DNA of 64,000 nucleotides, taken from an uncultured Dongia sp. (lineage in GTDB: Bacteria; Pseudomonadota; Alphaproteobacteria; Dongiales; Dongiaceae). The translations under genes and the position numbers were made by a program. Location: assembly GCF_936916975.1 (NCBI RefSeq), contig NZ_CAKZGO010000016.1:37027-101026 (forward strand). The letters are read 5' to 3'. Every line of letters begins with the position of its first letter. Position 1 is the first letter of the stretch. This document shows, piece by piece, positions 9,025 through 16,738 of the stretch. The notes below the pieces were generated by a model that saw only the letters and a program-made list of their open reading frames with translations, did not search any database and had not been told where the DNA came from.

Positions 9025-9799
9025 ATGCACCCGACCAATCGTAGAGCGCCTTGACCAGGGTGAGGACGGCAAGTCCCATCAGGATCACGAGCACGATCCG
9101 GCGAAACAGGGCTTGGTTCACGCGGCGGAAGAAGTGCGCCCCGACCCAAATGCCGATCAGCAGGGTCGGCAGCCAGGCGAGGAACTGAACGAAGCTCTGT
9201 TCGGTGATGAGCCCCTCATAGTAGTGGCCGCCCAGGCCGAGCACATCGGTCGAGAGGAAGAAGGCGATGACCGAGGCGCGGCTGACTGCTGCGGCGGCCG
9301 GTGTCGAAAAATAGAACAGCACCACCGGCGGGCCACCGATGCCGAAGGCGCCGTTGAAGATGCCGGAGGCAGCGCCGGTGATCGTTGTTGCCGTGGCGCT
9401 GGGCGTTTTTTCCAGGCGGAAGCCGCGCAGCATCATGATGGCAGTGACGAAGACAAAGATCGACATTGCCAACTGCATCGGCGGTTCGGGAAAGCGCGAC
9501 AGGGCGAATATGCCGAAAGGCAGGGCAATCACATAGCCAAGCAGCAGCCAGCGGATCGATCGCCAGTCGATCTCGCGCCAGATGCTAGGGATCATGTTGA
9601 TCGAGGCGGCCACTTCCAGCAGGAAGATCGAAGGAACGATTTCCTTGGGCGGCAGCAGCAGCGAAATGGCGGTGATGCTGAGCAGCGAAAAGCCGAAACC
9701 GGAGAAGCCCCGCACGATGGCGGCCAGGAAAATTGCCGCACTGCTGATGGCCAGCAGATGCCAATGCGAAGCGGCGTAAGAGAGGAGGGCGTCGATCAT
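9023..9799 (-). CDS. tauE: TauE/SafE-family membrane protein, probable sulfite exporter
   Basis: A multi-span membrane protein of about 258 residues with the two-repeat TauE/SafE organisation: an AAIVRGFSGFGFSL motif near the N-terminus and its internal counterpart GIFNGAFGIGGPP in the second half. The ATG at 9799 is chosen because it leads directly into the first span; an extension to 9853 adds a non-membrane segment without a ribosome site. Family members export sulfite, sulfoacetate or other anions. Convergent placement next to xsc, which releases sulfite, supports a role in sulfite export. Confidence 0.82.
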   Translation of the reverse strand: MIDALLSYAASHWHLLAISSAAIFLAAIVRGFSGFGFSLLSITAISLLLPPKEIVPSIFLLEVAASINMIPSIWREIDWRSIRWLLLGYVIALPFGIFALSRFPEPPMQLAMSIFVFVTAIMMLRGFRLEKTPSATATTITGAASGIFNGAFGIGGPPVVLFYFSTPAAAAVSRASVIAFFLSTDVLGLGGHYYEGLITEQSFVQFLAWLPTLLIGIWVGAHFFRRVNQALFRRIVLVILMGLAVLTLVKALYDWSGA

Positions 9800-9862
9800 G
9801 GGATCGGGACTGTAGCCGACCGCCCCGCAGCCGCCTAGGCCAGCATGCCCCATTCGATGGGT

Positions 9863-11161
9863 TCAGGGCAGTTGTTTGAGCGCCGAGGCTGCGTCGATAC
9901 GTCCGGCCCCGAAGGCCGGGTCGCGGGAGGGCGCGCCCAGATCGACAGCGGAACCTTCCACCACCTTGCGCAGCTCGGTGACGGTAAGGCCAGTGTCGGA
10001 CGCCATCAACAGGGCGGCAAGCCCAGTGACATAACCGGTCGCCATCGAGGTCCCACTGAAGAAGTCGTAGGCGCCGCCGGGCTTGGCGCCGAGGATATCG
10101 ACGCCGGGCGCTGCCACGGAAATATAGTCGCCCTGGTTGGCACGCTTGTAGAGCTGGTCCTTGTGGTCGGTGGCGGTGACGGCGATGACGCCGTCTTGCG
10201 CGGCGGGATAAGCGGGCCGTGCTTTAGGGCCCTCATTGCCCGCTGCCGCGACGATGCCGATCTTGTGCATCAGGGCCTCGTTGACCATCTGCGAGACTAG
10301 CTTGTCCTGTGGGCCGGTGAGGCTGAGGTTGATGATCTGCGCGCCGTTCGTGACCGCTGTTTCGATCCCCAATGAAAGTAGGAAAGATGAACTCTCTGCG
10401 GCGCCAATCTTGGCGTCGACCTCACGAAAGGCGCGGACGGCAATGAGATTGGCCTTCGGTGCCACGCCGACCAGCGGTCCTTGGCCCACCAGAATGCTGG
10501 CGATGACAGTGCCATGGGTTTCCGGCATTACCTTGGCGGCGCCATCGACCACATCGATCGCCGTGATGCTCGCGCCACGCAGTGATTCATGGCCGATATC
10601 GACTCCGCTATCGACTAGGCCGATGGTGACGCCGGCACCACCCGAAGCCTGAATCGATGCAGCATCGGCGTGAATTTGTTGCAGGGCATATTGCTGACTG
10701 GGGGCGTCGCCGACACTGGTGCGATAGATAAAATTCTTCTGGACCCAAAGCGGGCGCTGGTCGGCCGCCGCTTCGTCGAAGACTTTGTCGAGCTCGGCTC
10801 CTTCGGCGATGCGCATGAGAAACACGCGCAAGCCAAGGCCGGTCATGGTGAAGTCGCGCGTCAGCTCCAAGTCCAGGTCGGCTGCGAAGCGTGCCGGCGC
10901 ATTCGGGTCGACGGCCGGAGGAAATATCACGCATAGCTCGTTGGGCACGGCATCGGCCTCATTGCCGGCATTTTTGCGGTCGGAATCGATATCGTCTGGC
11001 GTGTTGAAGAGATCCGGCACGGAGGCGTCCGGCCCCTGGCTCGGCAGATTGACGGTGGGGATGTTGGTGCGCGGGCCGGGCGGTGCGGTCTGCGCCCAAG
11101 ACTGGCTGGCGCCGGCCAGCAGCATCAGGATTGCGGCAAGGATACCCCAGCGCCCGCACAT
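9863..11161 (-). CDS. Secreted subtilisin-like serine protease (peptidase family S8)
   Basis: 432 residues. There is a signal peptide (about 1-23, ending SWAQ), a Pro-rich linker, and a prodomain-like segment (about 72-148, ending VQKNFIYR). The catalytic domain has the full triad: D184 in GLVDSGVD, H216 in ETHGTV, S372 in SGTSMATG, plus the oxyanion Asn in AAAGNEGP. It is the last gene of a sigma/anti-sigma/protease operon and starts 4 bases after the anti-sigma stop. Periplasmic or extracellular action is expected. The operon suggests that the protease belongs to the stress circuit and may act on, or be sensed by, the anti-sigma factor. Confidence 0.92.
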   Translation of the reverse strand: MCGRWGILAAILMLLAGASQSWAQTAPPGPRTNIPTVNLPSQGPDASVPDLFNTPDDIDSDRKNAGNEADAVPNELCVIFPPAVDPNAPARFAADLDLELTRDFTMTGLGLRVFLMRIAEGAELDKVFDEAAADQRPLWVQKNFIYRTSVGDAPSQQYALQQIHADAASIQASGGAGVTIGLVDSGVDIGHESLRGASITAIDVVDGAAKVMPETHGTVIASILVGQGPLVGVAPKANLIAVRAFREVDAKIGAAESSSFLLSLGIETAVTNGAQIINLSLTGPQDKLVSQMVNEALMHKIGIVAAAGNEGPKARPAYPAAQDGVIAVTATDHKDQLYKRANQGDYISVAAPGVDILGAKPGGAYDFFSGTSMATGYVTGLAALLMASDTGLTVTELRKVVEGSAVDLGAPSRDPAFGAGRIDAASALKQLP

Positions 11162-11165
11162 GACG

Positions 11166-11861
11166 CTAGCGACGCTGTACGCTCGCGACCAGATCGGGCC
11201 GCGATTGCAGCTTGGCGATGGCGTCGTCGGCGCTGGCGGCGTCGGTCAAGGCGAGGATGAAGGTCTGGCCGGGCTTCGGACCGTCGATCAACGTGGCATC
11301 GATCTCGCTCAGCATCTGCGAAAGTTGCGCCGTGGTGACCTCGGGCCGGAAGGAGACAATCAGGCTCGCGGTCGGAACCGGCAGGCTAGCGCCATCGCTC
11401 GCGGAGACATAATTCTCGCCGGTCTCGGCATCACCGGATGACTGGAACGGGAAGGCGCCGAGCTGATAGAGGAAGGCGCCCTGTGCCACGATCAGGGCAC
11501 AGGCTGCCACAAGCGCGAATTGCAGCGCCGGGCGCGGCGCAAACCACGGCCCTAGCACACGTTCCAAGAAGCCGGGTTCATTCGCGGCGACATAGCGGCG
11601 CTGCTTGGTGGTTTCGATCTGCTGCAGCAGCTTGGTGAGATTGCCGGTCGCGGGGCCACCGACGGCGTCGCTGCTCTCCACCACTGCGCGGCGCTGGTCG
11701 CGGGCGGTATCCAGCTGCTCGCGCAGATCGGCAGAGCCTTTCAACATCCCCTCGACTGCATCGGTCTCGACGCGCGACAATTTGCCGGTCAAGTACCAGG
11801 GCAGCAATTCCTGCGCATCCTCGAGATTGAGCGGGCGCTTATCATCTTTTTGGGCGCTCAT
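11166..11861 (-). CDS. Membrane anti-sigma factor with a subtilase-propeptide-like periplasmic domain
   Basis: 231 residues. The cytoplasmic N-terminus has the LLPWYLTGKLS pattern of anti-sigma domains (no zinc-binding HxxxCxxC seen). One transmembrane helix spans about 112-134. The periplasmic part (about 165-231) has a beta-alpha-beta-beta-alpha-beta pattern: SLIVSFRPEV, a helix, FILALT, then IAKLQSRPDLVASVQR. This is very like subtilisin propeptides and inhibitor I9 domains, which end in 'xxL-xxxPxVxxVE'. It overlaps the sigma gene by 4 bases and is followed at once by the protease. I infer binding or cleavage by that protease. Confidence 0.85.
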   Translation of the reverse strand: MSAQKDDKRPLNLEDAQELLPWYLTGKLSRVETDAVEGMLKGSADLREQLDTARDQRRAVVESSDAVGGPATGNLTKLLQQIETTKQRRYVAANEPGFLERVLGPWFAPRPALQFALVAACALIVAQGAFLYQLGAFPFQSSGDAETGENYVSASDGASLPVPTASLIVSFRPEVTTAQLSQMLSEIDATLIDGPKPGQTFILALTDAASADDAIAKLQSRPDLVASVQRR

Positions 11862-12433
11862 GCGATCGCTCCTTTCACTCCGGCTGCTTCCAACAGCACC
11901 TTGAGGCGCTGCCGGGCATAAAACATACGCGTCTTGACCGTGTTCTCCGGCAGATCCAAAACCTCGGCGATCTCCTGGACCGAAAACTCCTGATAATAGG
12001 CAAGCTGCAGAATCTCGCGGTGATCCAGCGACAACCGGTCGATCAGGCTGATCAGCAAGCGCGACATGTCGCGGTCCGAGGCCTGGATATCCGGTGTCGG
12101 CGCGCCGTCTTCGATATTGGCGGCGACTTCCTCATCCAAGGCGACCTCGCGCATGCGGCGCAGGCGGCTGACGGCCTTGTGGTGGCCGATCGAAAACAAC
12201 CAGGTCGTGACCGACGACTTGCCCTCGAAACGACCGGCCTGGCGCCAGACGTCCAGCATGGTCTCGCTCAGGACCTCTTCCGCCATCTCGCGGTCCCTTA
12301 CCAGCTTGACCAGAAAGGCAAACAGCGCACGGTTATGACGCTGGTAAAACTCAGTAAAAGCTGCCCGGTCGCCCTTGGCAATACCGTCCAGGAGCTTTCC
12401 GTCGGGTATCACATTGCCCGCGTCCAGTCTCAT
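11858..12433 (-). CDS. ECF-type RNA polymerase sigma factor
   Basis: About 191 residues from ATG 12433; a TTG-initiated extension to 12508 is possible but less likely. Region 2 is seen at FTEFYQRHNRALFAF through the helix with EEVLSETMLDVWR and SSVTTWLFSIGHHKA. Region 4 is seen at LDHREILQLAYYQEFSVQEIAEVLDLPENTVKTRMFYAR. This is an RpoE-like, group 4 sigma factor. It is co-transcribed with its presumed anti-sigma factor (ATGA overlap) and the S8 protease. I could not identify a matching promoter motif upstream. Confidence 0.93.
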   Translation of the reverse strand: MRLDAGNVIPDGKLLDGIAKGDRAAFTEFYQRHNRALFAFLVKLVRDREMAEEVLSETMLDVWRQAGRFEGKSSVTTWLFSIGHHKAVSRLRRMREVALDEEVAANIEDGAPTPDIQASDRDMSRLLISLIDRLSLDHREILQLAYYQEFSVQEIAEVLDLPENTVKTRMFYARQRLKVLLEAAGVKGAIA

Positions 12434-12699
12434 ACTGCGTCTGCCATGTTGTACAATCTGTCGCCCGATCACATCATTGGGTTCAAGAAAATGTCCGTAA
12501 TAAGACAATGTTCTGATGGCCCGTTATTGCTATCCCGATCTGCATCAATACACGGATCGGGGTCCCCAGCATGGGCCGGCGGCAGGGTAATCTGCCCGAC
12601 CCGGCTTGTATAGGCCGCTTGCCAGGTGACGATACCTGGGATAAGCGGGTCATAAGGTTGAAAAATTTGCTTAAAACGACCCTGGGCGGAGCATCCGGT

Positions 12700-13671
12700 A
12701 TGGGACATGTCGTCGATTGTGCGGTTTACGAGGCGGGACGACGTGTCGGTAGTCTCGATATCAACGACCCGGAACAGATGCGGGTTGAGCCGGGCCGGGT
12801 GATCTGGATCGGCCTCTATGAACCCAGCCAGGAAGAACTGGCCAAGCTGCAGAACTATTTCGGCCTCCATGAACTGGCGATTGAGGACGCCTACCGCGCC
12901 CATCAGCGCCCCAAACTGGAACTCTATGGCGAGACGCTCTTCGTGGTCATGAAGACCGGGCAGATGGACGGTCCACATGTCGCGATGGGAGAGACCAGCT
13001 TCTTCATCGGCCGCGGCTATGTCATCACCGTGCGCCATGGTCCCTCGACGCCCTACACTGAAGTGCGGGCGCGCTGCGAACACACACCGGAGAGTTTCAA
13101 GAAGGGCGAGGACTTCATTCTCTATGCGCTGATGGATTTCATCGTCGATCGCTACTTCCCAATCGTGGAGAGCATCGAGGACGATATCGAGCGGCTGGAG
13201 GAAGTGGTACTGGATGGCAAGAGCACCTTCGATGTGCTGGAGGAGATCGTGGTGTTGCGCCGGGACCTCCTGCATATGCGCCATGCCGTGGCGCCACTGC
13301 CGGAAATCTGCCAGCGCCTGATGCGCTACGACATGGCGCTGATCGACCGCAACACGCATCCCTATTTCCGCGACGTGTTGGATCATGCCACCATCCTGCT
13401 CGATCGCATTGAGAGCCTGCGCGAACTCATCAAGACGGTTGTGGATACCAAGATGCTGACCAGTGCCATGAAGCAGAACGAGGTGATGCGGCAATTGGCG
13501 GCCTGGGCCGCCATGCTGGCGGTGCCGACGGCGGTTGCCGGCATCTATGGGATGAACTTCGAGCATATGCCGGAATTGACCTGGAAATACGGTTATTTCG
13601 GCGTGCTTGGGTTCATCATCGCCATCTGCGGTGTTCTGTTCTGGCGCTTCAAACGGTCTGGCTGGCTCTAG
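12700..13671 (+). CDS. corA: CorA-family divalent cation transporter
   Basis: 323 residues from ATG 12700, chosen because GGGCGGAG lies about eight bases upstream and the length then matches CorA; longer in-frame starts add a non-homologous tail. There is a large cytoplasmic N-terminal domain with long helices, then two C-terminal membrane helices. The signature GMN is at residues 284-286 (YGMNFEHMPEL), followed by the short loop of the pore entrance and a basic tail. It imports Mg2+ or Co2+/Ni2+. Its stop codon overlaps that of the convergent pspF gene (shared CTAG). Confidence 0.93.
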   Translation: MGHVVDCAVYEAGRRVGSLDINDPEQMRVEPGRVIWIGLYEPSQEELAKLQNYFGLHELAIEDAYRAHQRPKLELYGETLFVVMKTGQMDGPHVAMGETSFFIGRGYVITVRHGPSTPYTEVRARCEHTPESFKKGEDFILYALMDFIVDRYFPIVESIEDDIERLEEVVLDGKSTFDVLEEIVVLRRDLLHMRHAVAPLPEICQRLMRYDMALIDRNTHPYFRDVLDHATILLDRIESLRELIKTVVDTKMLTSAMKQNEVMRQLAAWAAMLAVPTAVAGIYGMNFEHMPELTWKYGYFGVLGFIIAICGVLFWRFKRSGWL

Positions 13672-14663
13672 ATAATCTGGTACTTTTTCAGCAATCGCCG
13701 GAGCTGATGGTAGCTGAGGTCGAGCCGTTGTGCGGCCTCGGTTTGGCTACCGCCCGATGCCCGCAAGGCCCGGCGCAGGAGATCTGTTTCGAAATCCGCC
13801 ACTGATCTGGCAAAGGCAGCCGGCGGGGAAATGGCCGGCTTTTCCACCACGCCACGGCCAAGCCGCCAGGGGCTGTCGAATGGATCGATTGCCACCTCCG
13901 CGATCGGCTGCTCGGTCGGACCGGCGCGATAGACAGAGCGTTCAATCACATTGCGCAACTCGCGCACATTGCCGGGCCAGGCATGCGCCAGCAGCACCTT
14001 GCGGCATTCCTGGGTGAAGCCTGGGAACAGCGGGTGGCCCAATGTCTTCGCCATGCGGACGCCGAAAGCATCACTGAGGTCCATGATATCACTGGGTCGC
14101 GCCCGCAAGGGCGGCAGCGTGATGACATCGAAGGCGAGGCGGTCGAGGAGGTCGGCGCGGAAGTCGCCTTTGGCGGCGAGATCCGGCAGATCGACATTGG
14201 TGGCGCCCACTATGCGCACATCGACCTTCAAGGTCTGTTCGCCGCCGACCCGCTCGAACTCGCCATATTCGATGACACGCAGGATCTGTTCCTGGAGGCG
14301 TGCCGAGGCGGTGGCAATCTCGTCGAGAAAGAGGGTGCCTCCGTCGGCCCGCTCGAAGCGACCCCGGCGGCGCGTCCTTGCGCCGGTGAAGGCACCCGCC
14401 TCGTGACCGAACAGCTCGCTCTCCAGCAGGGTTTCGCTCAGCGCCGCGCAATTTACTTTGGTGAACGGCCCTTCCCATCGCGGGGAAAGGAAATGCAGGC
14501 GCTCAGCGAACAGCTCCTTGCCCGTGCCGCGCTCGCCAATCACCAAAGCTGGACGGTCGAGCTGTGCCAGCCGGGATACATGCTCCAGCGCCTCCAAAAA
14601 AGCGGGGTCGGAGCCCAGCAAAACCATGGGCTCGTTCGATTGGCTGGTCGAGATCGTTTCCAT
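13668..14663 (-). CDS. pspF: PspF-like sigma-54 enhancer-binding activator
   Basis: 331 residues from ATG 14663. It lacks an N-terminal sensor domain, as PspF does, and begins almost directly with the AAA+ domain: Walker A GERGTGKE, the sigma-54 contact loop GAFTGA, Walker B GTLFLDE, and the FRADLLDRLAFDV segment. A Fis-type helix-turn-helix ends the protein (SQTEAAQRLDLSYHQLRRLL). It is divergent from the psp genes, which have a clear sigma-54 promoter. By analogy PspA should bind and inhibit it in unstressed cells. Confidence 0.95.
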   Translation of the reverse strand: METISTSQSNEPMVLLGSDPAFLEALEHVSRLAQLDRPALVIGERGTGKELFAERLHFLSPRWEGPFTKVNCAALSETLLESELFGHEAGAFTGARTRRRGRFERADGGTLFLDEIATASARLQEQILRVIEYGEFERVGGEQTLKVDVRIVGATNVDLPDLAAKGDFRADLLDRLAFDVITLPPLRARPSDIMDLSDAFGVRMAKTLGHPLFPGFTQECRKVLLAHAWPGNVRELRNVIERSVYRAGPTEQPIAEVAIDPFDSPWRLGRGVVEKPAISPPAAFARSVADFETDLLRRALRASGGSQTEAAQRLDLSYHQLRRLLKKYQII

Positions 14664-14685
14664 TTGGCGACAATAGATCATATTG

Positions 14686-14709
14686 GCGATTATCGATAGC
14701 TATTATCGC
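14686..14709. promoter_or_regulatory. Candidate PspF-binding upstream activating site
   Basis: An imperfect 24-bp palindrome (half-sites GCGATTATCGAT and AGCTATTATCGC) lies in AT-rich DNA between pspF and the sigma-54 promoter, about 50-75 bases upstream of the -24 element. This is a typical enhancer position. The sequence is seen; its binding by PspF is inferred. Confidence 0.5.
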
Positions 14710-14761
14710 TAATTTATTACATCCAATAGAACTAAGTAATTGGAATTATTGTATTTATGCC

Positions 14762-14778
14762 TTGGCACGACGTTTGCC
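14762..14778 (+). promoter_or_regulatory. Sigma-54 promoter of the psp operon
   Basis: TTGGCACGACGTTTGCC has the invariant GG (14764-14765) and GC (14776-14777) separated by exactly 10 bases, matching the TTGGCAC-N5-TTGC consensus. It lies 37 bases upstream of the first psp-operon start codon. Confidence 0.9.
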
Positions 14779-14814
14779 ATAAGAAGCGGGTATTTGAGCC
14801 TACAGGAGCCCGCT

Positions 14815-14967
14815 ATGACCGATGATACCGACCCCCGTTTCCGCCGCGGCTTCGCCGCCGATCTCGACCGGGCGGTCGATTGGACCAAGGCCTATCTCAG
14901 CACGCGCAAAGCGTCGGATTGGGCCTTCTTCGCCTGCGGCATCGCCATCGGCCATTTCCTGTTCTGA
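14815..14967 (+). CDS. Small psp-operon protein, 50 residues, function unknown
   Basis: The first gene after the sigma-54 promoter, with a CAGGAG ribosome site. The start is MTDDTDPRFRRGFAADLDRA. A charged, amphipathic N-terminal half is followed by one short hydrophobic segment (DWAFFACGIAIGHFLF) that ends the protein, so it may be a tail-anchored or membrane-associated peptide. It is not PspB, PspD or PspE by sequence. Position and regulation suggest a role in the phage-shock membrane-stress response. I do not recognise a named family. Confidence 0.72.
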   Translation: MTDDTDPRFRRGFAADLDRAVDWTKAYLSTRKASDWAFFACGIAIGHFLF

Positions 14968-15012
14968 CCCCCATCACCATCTCTGAATTGACCATCTTGA
15001 AAGGACTGCCAA

Positions 15013-15684
15013 ATGGGCATTTTTTCGCGCCTCAGTGACATCGTGAACGCCAATCTCAACTCGCTCCTGGACCGGGCCGAAGATCCGGAAAAGATGGCCA
15101 AGCTGATGATCCAGGAGATGGAGGACACGCTGGTCGAGGTGCGCTCGGCGGCCGTGAAGAACATCTCGGAAAAGAAGGAAATTCAGCGCCGGCTTGAACA
15201 GTTGGGTGCGGCGGAGACCGATTGGGCCCAGAAGGCAGAATTCGCCATCGGCAAGGGCCGCGACGATCTCGCCAAGGGCGCCTTGCTGGCCAAGCGCAAG
15301 CTCGCCGAAAGCGCCGACATGCTGCGGGGCGAACTCGCCGCCGTGGAAGAGGCGCTCACCCGCCATGACGAGGATCTGGCCCGCCTGCAATCCAAACTGC
15401 AGGAAGCCAAGGCCAAGCAGAAGGCGCTCCTCATCCGTCTCAATGCCGCCCAGAAGCGGGTCCAGGTGCGCCGGACCCTGGCCGATGGCCGGGTTGACGA
15501 TGCCTTGGCGCGCTATGAAACGCTCCACCAGAAGATCGACGAGCTTGAAGGTCGGGCCGAGGTTTACGATATGGGTCAGGCAAAGACCCTGGAGCAGGAG
15601 TTTGCCAGCCTTGAAGCCGAGACCGGCCTTGATGCAGAGTTGGACGCGCTCAAGGAGAGGCTCCGGTCCGAGCGCAAGGCCTGA
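15013..15684 (+). CDS. pspA: Phage shock protein A
   Basis: 223 residues, the usual PspA/IM30 length. The sequence starts MGIFSRLSDIVNANLNSLLD, the amphipathic membrane-binding helix, followed by the EDPEKMAKLMIQEMEDTL segment that binds PspF, and then almost entirely coiled-coil. PspA is a peripheral ESCRT-III-like protein that binds damaged inner membrane and represses PspF. An AAGGA ribosome site precedes the start. It is downstream of the 50-residue gene and upstream of pspB and pspC. Confidence 0.96.
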   Translation: MGIFSRLSDIVNANLNSLLDRAEDPEKMAKLMIQEMEDTLVEVRSAAVKNISEKKEIQRRLEQLGAAETDWAQKAEFAIGKGRDDLAKGALLAKRKLAESADMLRGELAAVEEALTRHDEDLARLQSKLQEAKAKQKALLIRLNAAQKRVQVRRTLADGRVDDALARYETLHQKIDELEGRAEVYDMGQAKTLEQEFASLEAETGLDAELDALKERLRSERKA

Positions 15685-15744
15685 GCAACATGTTCTGGCT
15701 ATGCGCCTTGAGCCCCGCTGCCCAACCTCCCAAAGGGATCGTAG

Positions 15745-15984
15745 ATGAGTGCCTTCCTCGAGTTCATGTTCGTCCCCGCGGTTCTATTCATGGTCATTGT
15801 GGCGCCGCTGTGGCTGATCTTCCACTACAAGACGATGTGGAGAAATCAGAAGCAGAGCGGAGCAGCGGACGAGAAGTCGTTCAAGGAAATGTGGGGCGTG
15901 GCCCAGCGGCTTGAAAGCCGCGTGGCCAATCTGGAAAAACTGCTCGACGCTGAAGCGCCGGGCTGGCGGGAGCACAATAAATGA
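15745..15984 (+). CDS. pspB: Phage shock protein B
   Basis: 79 residues. One N-terminal transmembrane helix (FMFVPAVLFMVIVAPLWLIFHY) is followed by a cytoplasmic helical region (KEMWGVAQRLESRVANLEKLLD), the normal PspB architecture. PspB with PspC senses membrane stress and relieves PspA inhibition of PspF. A ribosome site AAAGGG precedes ATG 15745. Its stop overlaps the pspC start as ATGA. Confidence 0.93.
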   Translation: MSAFLEFMFVPAVLFMVIVAPLWLIFHYKTMWRNQKQSGAADEKSFKEMWGVAQRLESRVANLEKLLDAEAPGWREHNK

Positions 15985-16406
15985 GTTGGGACAATTCGTC
16001 AGGCACGTCGCGTCCGTTCTGGGCTTTCCGAGGACTGCACCGCATTCCGGAGCAAGGCAAGGTCAGTGGCATCTGCGCTGGCATTGCCGTGCATTGGGGC
16101 GTCAGGCGGAAATGGGTGCGCGTGGCCGCCGTCATCGCGCTGATCTTTGCGCCGATGCTGACGCTGATCGCTTATGGCCTCGGCACCCTCTTCCTGAAGC
16201 CGATCGATGTAATGCCTGAGCGTGCTGCGGAGAAACCGAGCGAGAAGGACAATTGGGCCGCAGGCGAACTGCCGCCCGATCTCAGCTTTCCGAATTTGCG
16301 GCGAAAATTCCGTGAACTCGAAGAGCGGGCGGGGGCCATGGAGACGCAGGTGACCTCGCAGGAATTCAGCCTGCGCCGCGACTTCAGGCGGATGGGTGAG
16401 GCCTAG
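15981..16406 (+). CDS. pspC: Phage shock protein C
   Basis: 141 residues. The PspC domain is recognised from GLHRIPEQGKVSGICAGIA followed by a tryptophan-rich segment and the membrane helix VRVAAVIALIFAPMLTLIAY. After it comes a polar C-terminal tail ending in a predicted coiled segment (FPNLRRKFRELEERAGAMET). It forms the PspBC stress-sensing complex. Translation is coupled to pspB. Its TAG stop overlaps the stop of the convergent DUF1491 gene. Confidence 0.93.
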   Translation: MSWDNSSGTSRPFWAFRGLHRIPEQGKVSGICAGIAVHWGVRRKWVRVAAVIALIFAPMLTLIAYGLGTLFLKPIDVMPERAAEKPSEKDNWAAGELPPDLSFPNLRRKFRELEERAGAMETQVTSQEFSLRRDFRRMGEA

Positions 16407-16738
16407 AGAATCTTGCCCGGGAAAGGATTGCGTCCGGTGCGATCTTCGATCTCGACCACCCAGAGATCGGGATCGCGCTGGACCGATCGTGCAATGTAGG
16501 AATCGGCATCCGCTTCGTTCATCAGCGCGCCGCTTTGCACCGGCAGCCAGGCGATTTCACCTTCTTCGTCTCGTGTCTGCGTCAGCAGCTTGCAGCCGGG
16601 TCCAAGCAGATTGAGTTTGATCAGAATGGCGCCGCCCCAGGCGTCACCCTTATGGGCAACGACAGCTGTCAGTCCCAGCGAGAAGCATTGCCGCACATGG
16701 CCCTGGACGAAGAGTTCAGTCGAGAGCCGGTCGGTCAC
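16403..16738 (-). CDS. DUF1491 family protein
   Basis: 111 residues with a GTG start. The sequence (RLSTELFVQGHVRQC..., AWGGAILIKLNLL, DLWVVEIEDR) matches my memory of the alphaproteobacterial DUF1491 family, which has no assigned function. It contains no obvious membrane span or catalytic motif and is probably a small cytoplasmic alpha/beta protein. The GTG start overlaps the stop of the upstream TPP enzyme (GTGA), so the two are translated together. Confidence 0.8.
   Translation of the reverse strand: MTDRLSTELFVQGHVRQCFSLGLTAVVAHKGDAWGGAILIKLNLLGPGCKLLTQTRDEEGEIAWLPVQSGALMNEADADSYIARSVQRDPDLWVVEIEDRTGRNPFPGKIL

Noticed and set aside
12534..12561. CCCGATC/GATCGGG stem-loop between the sigma factor and corA genes, considered as an Mg2+ or riboswitch leader
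   Set aside because: Only a 7-bp stem with a 14-base loop. I saw no M-box or mgtA-type elements, and divergent promoters make an mRNA role uncertain.
12469..13566. A 365-codon open frame on the minus strand
   Set aside because: It lies opposite corA, whose GMN motif and length are clear. The antisense translation shows no motif.
13668..13671. Shared CTAG stop overlap of convergent genes (corA/pspF), also at 16403-16406
   Set aside because: Real, but explained by compact convergent gene packing and the palindromic TAG/CTA stops; no function inferred.
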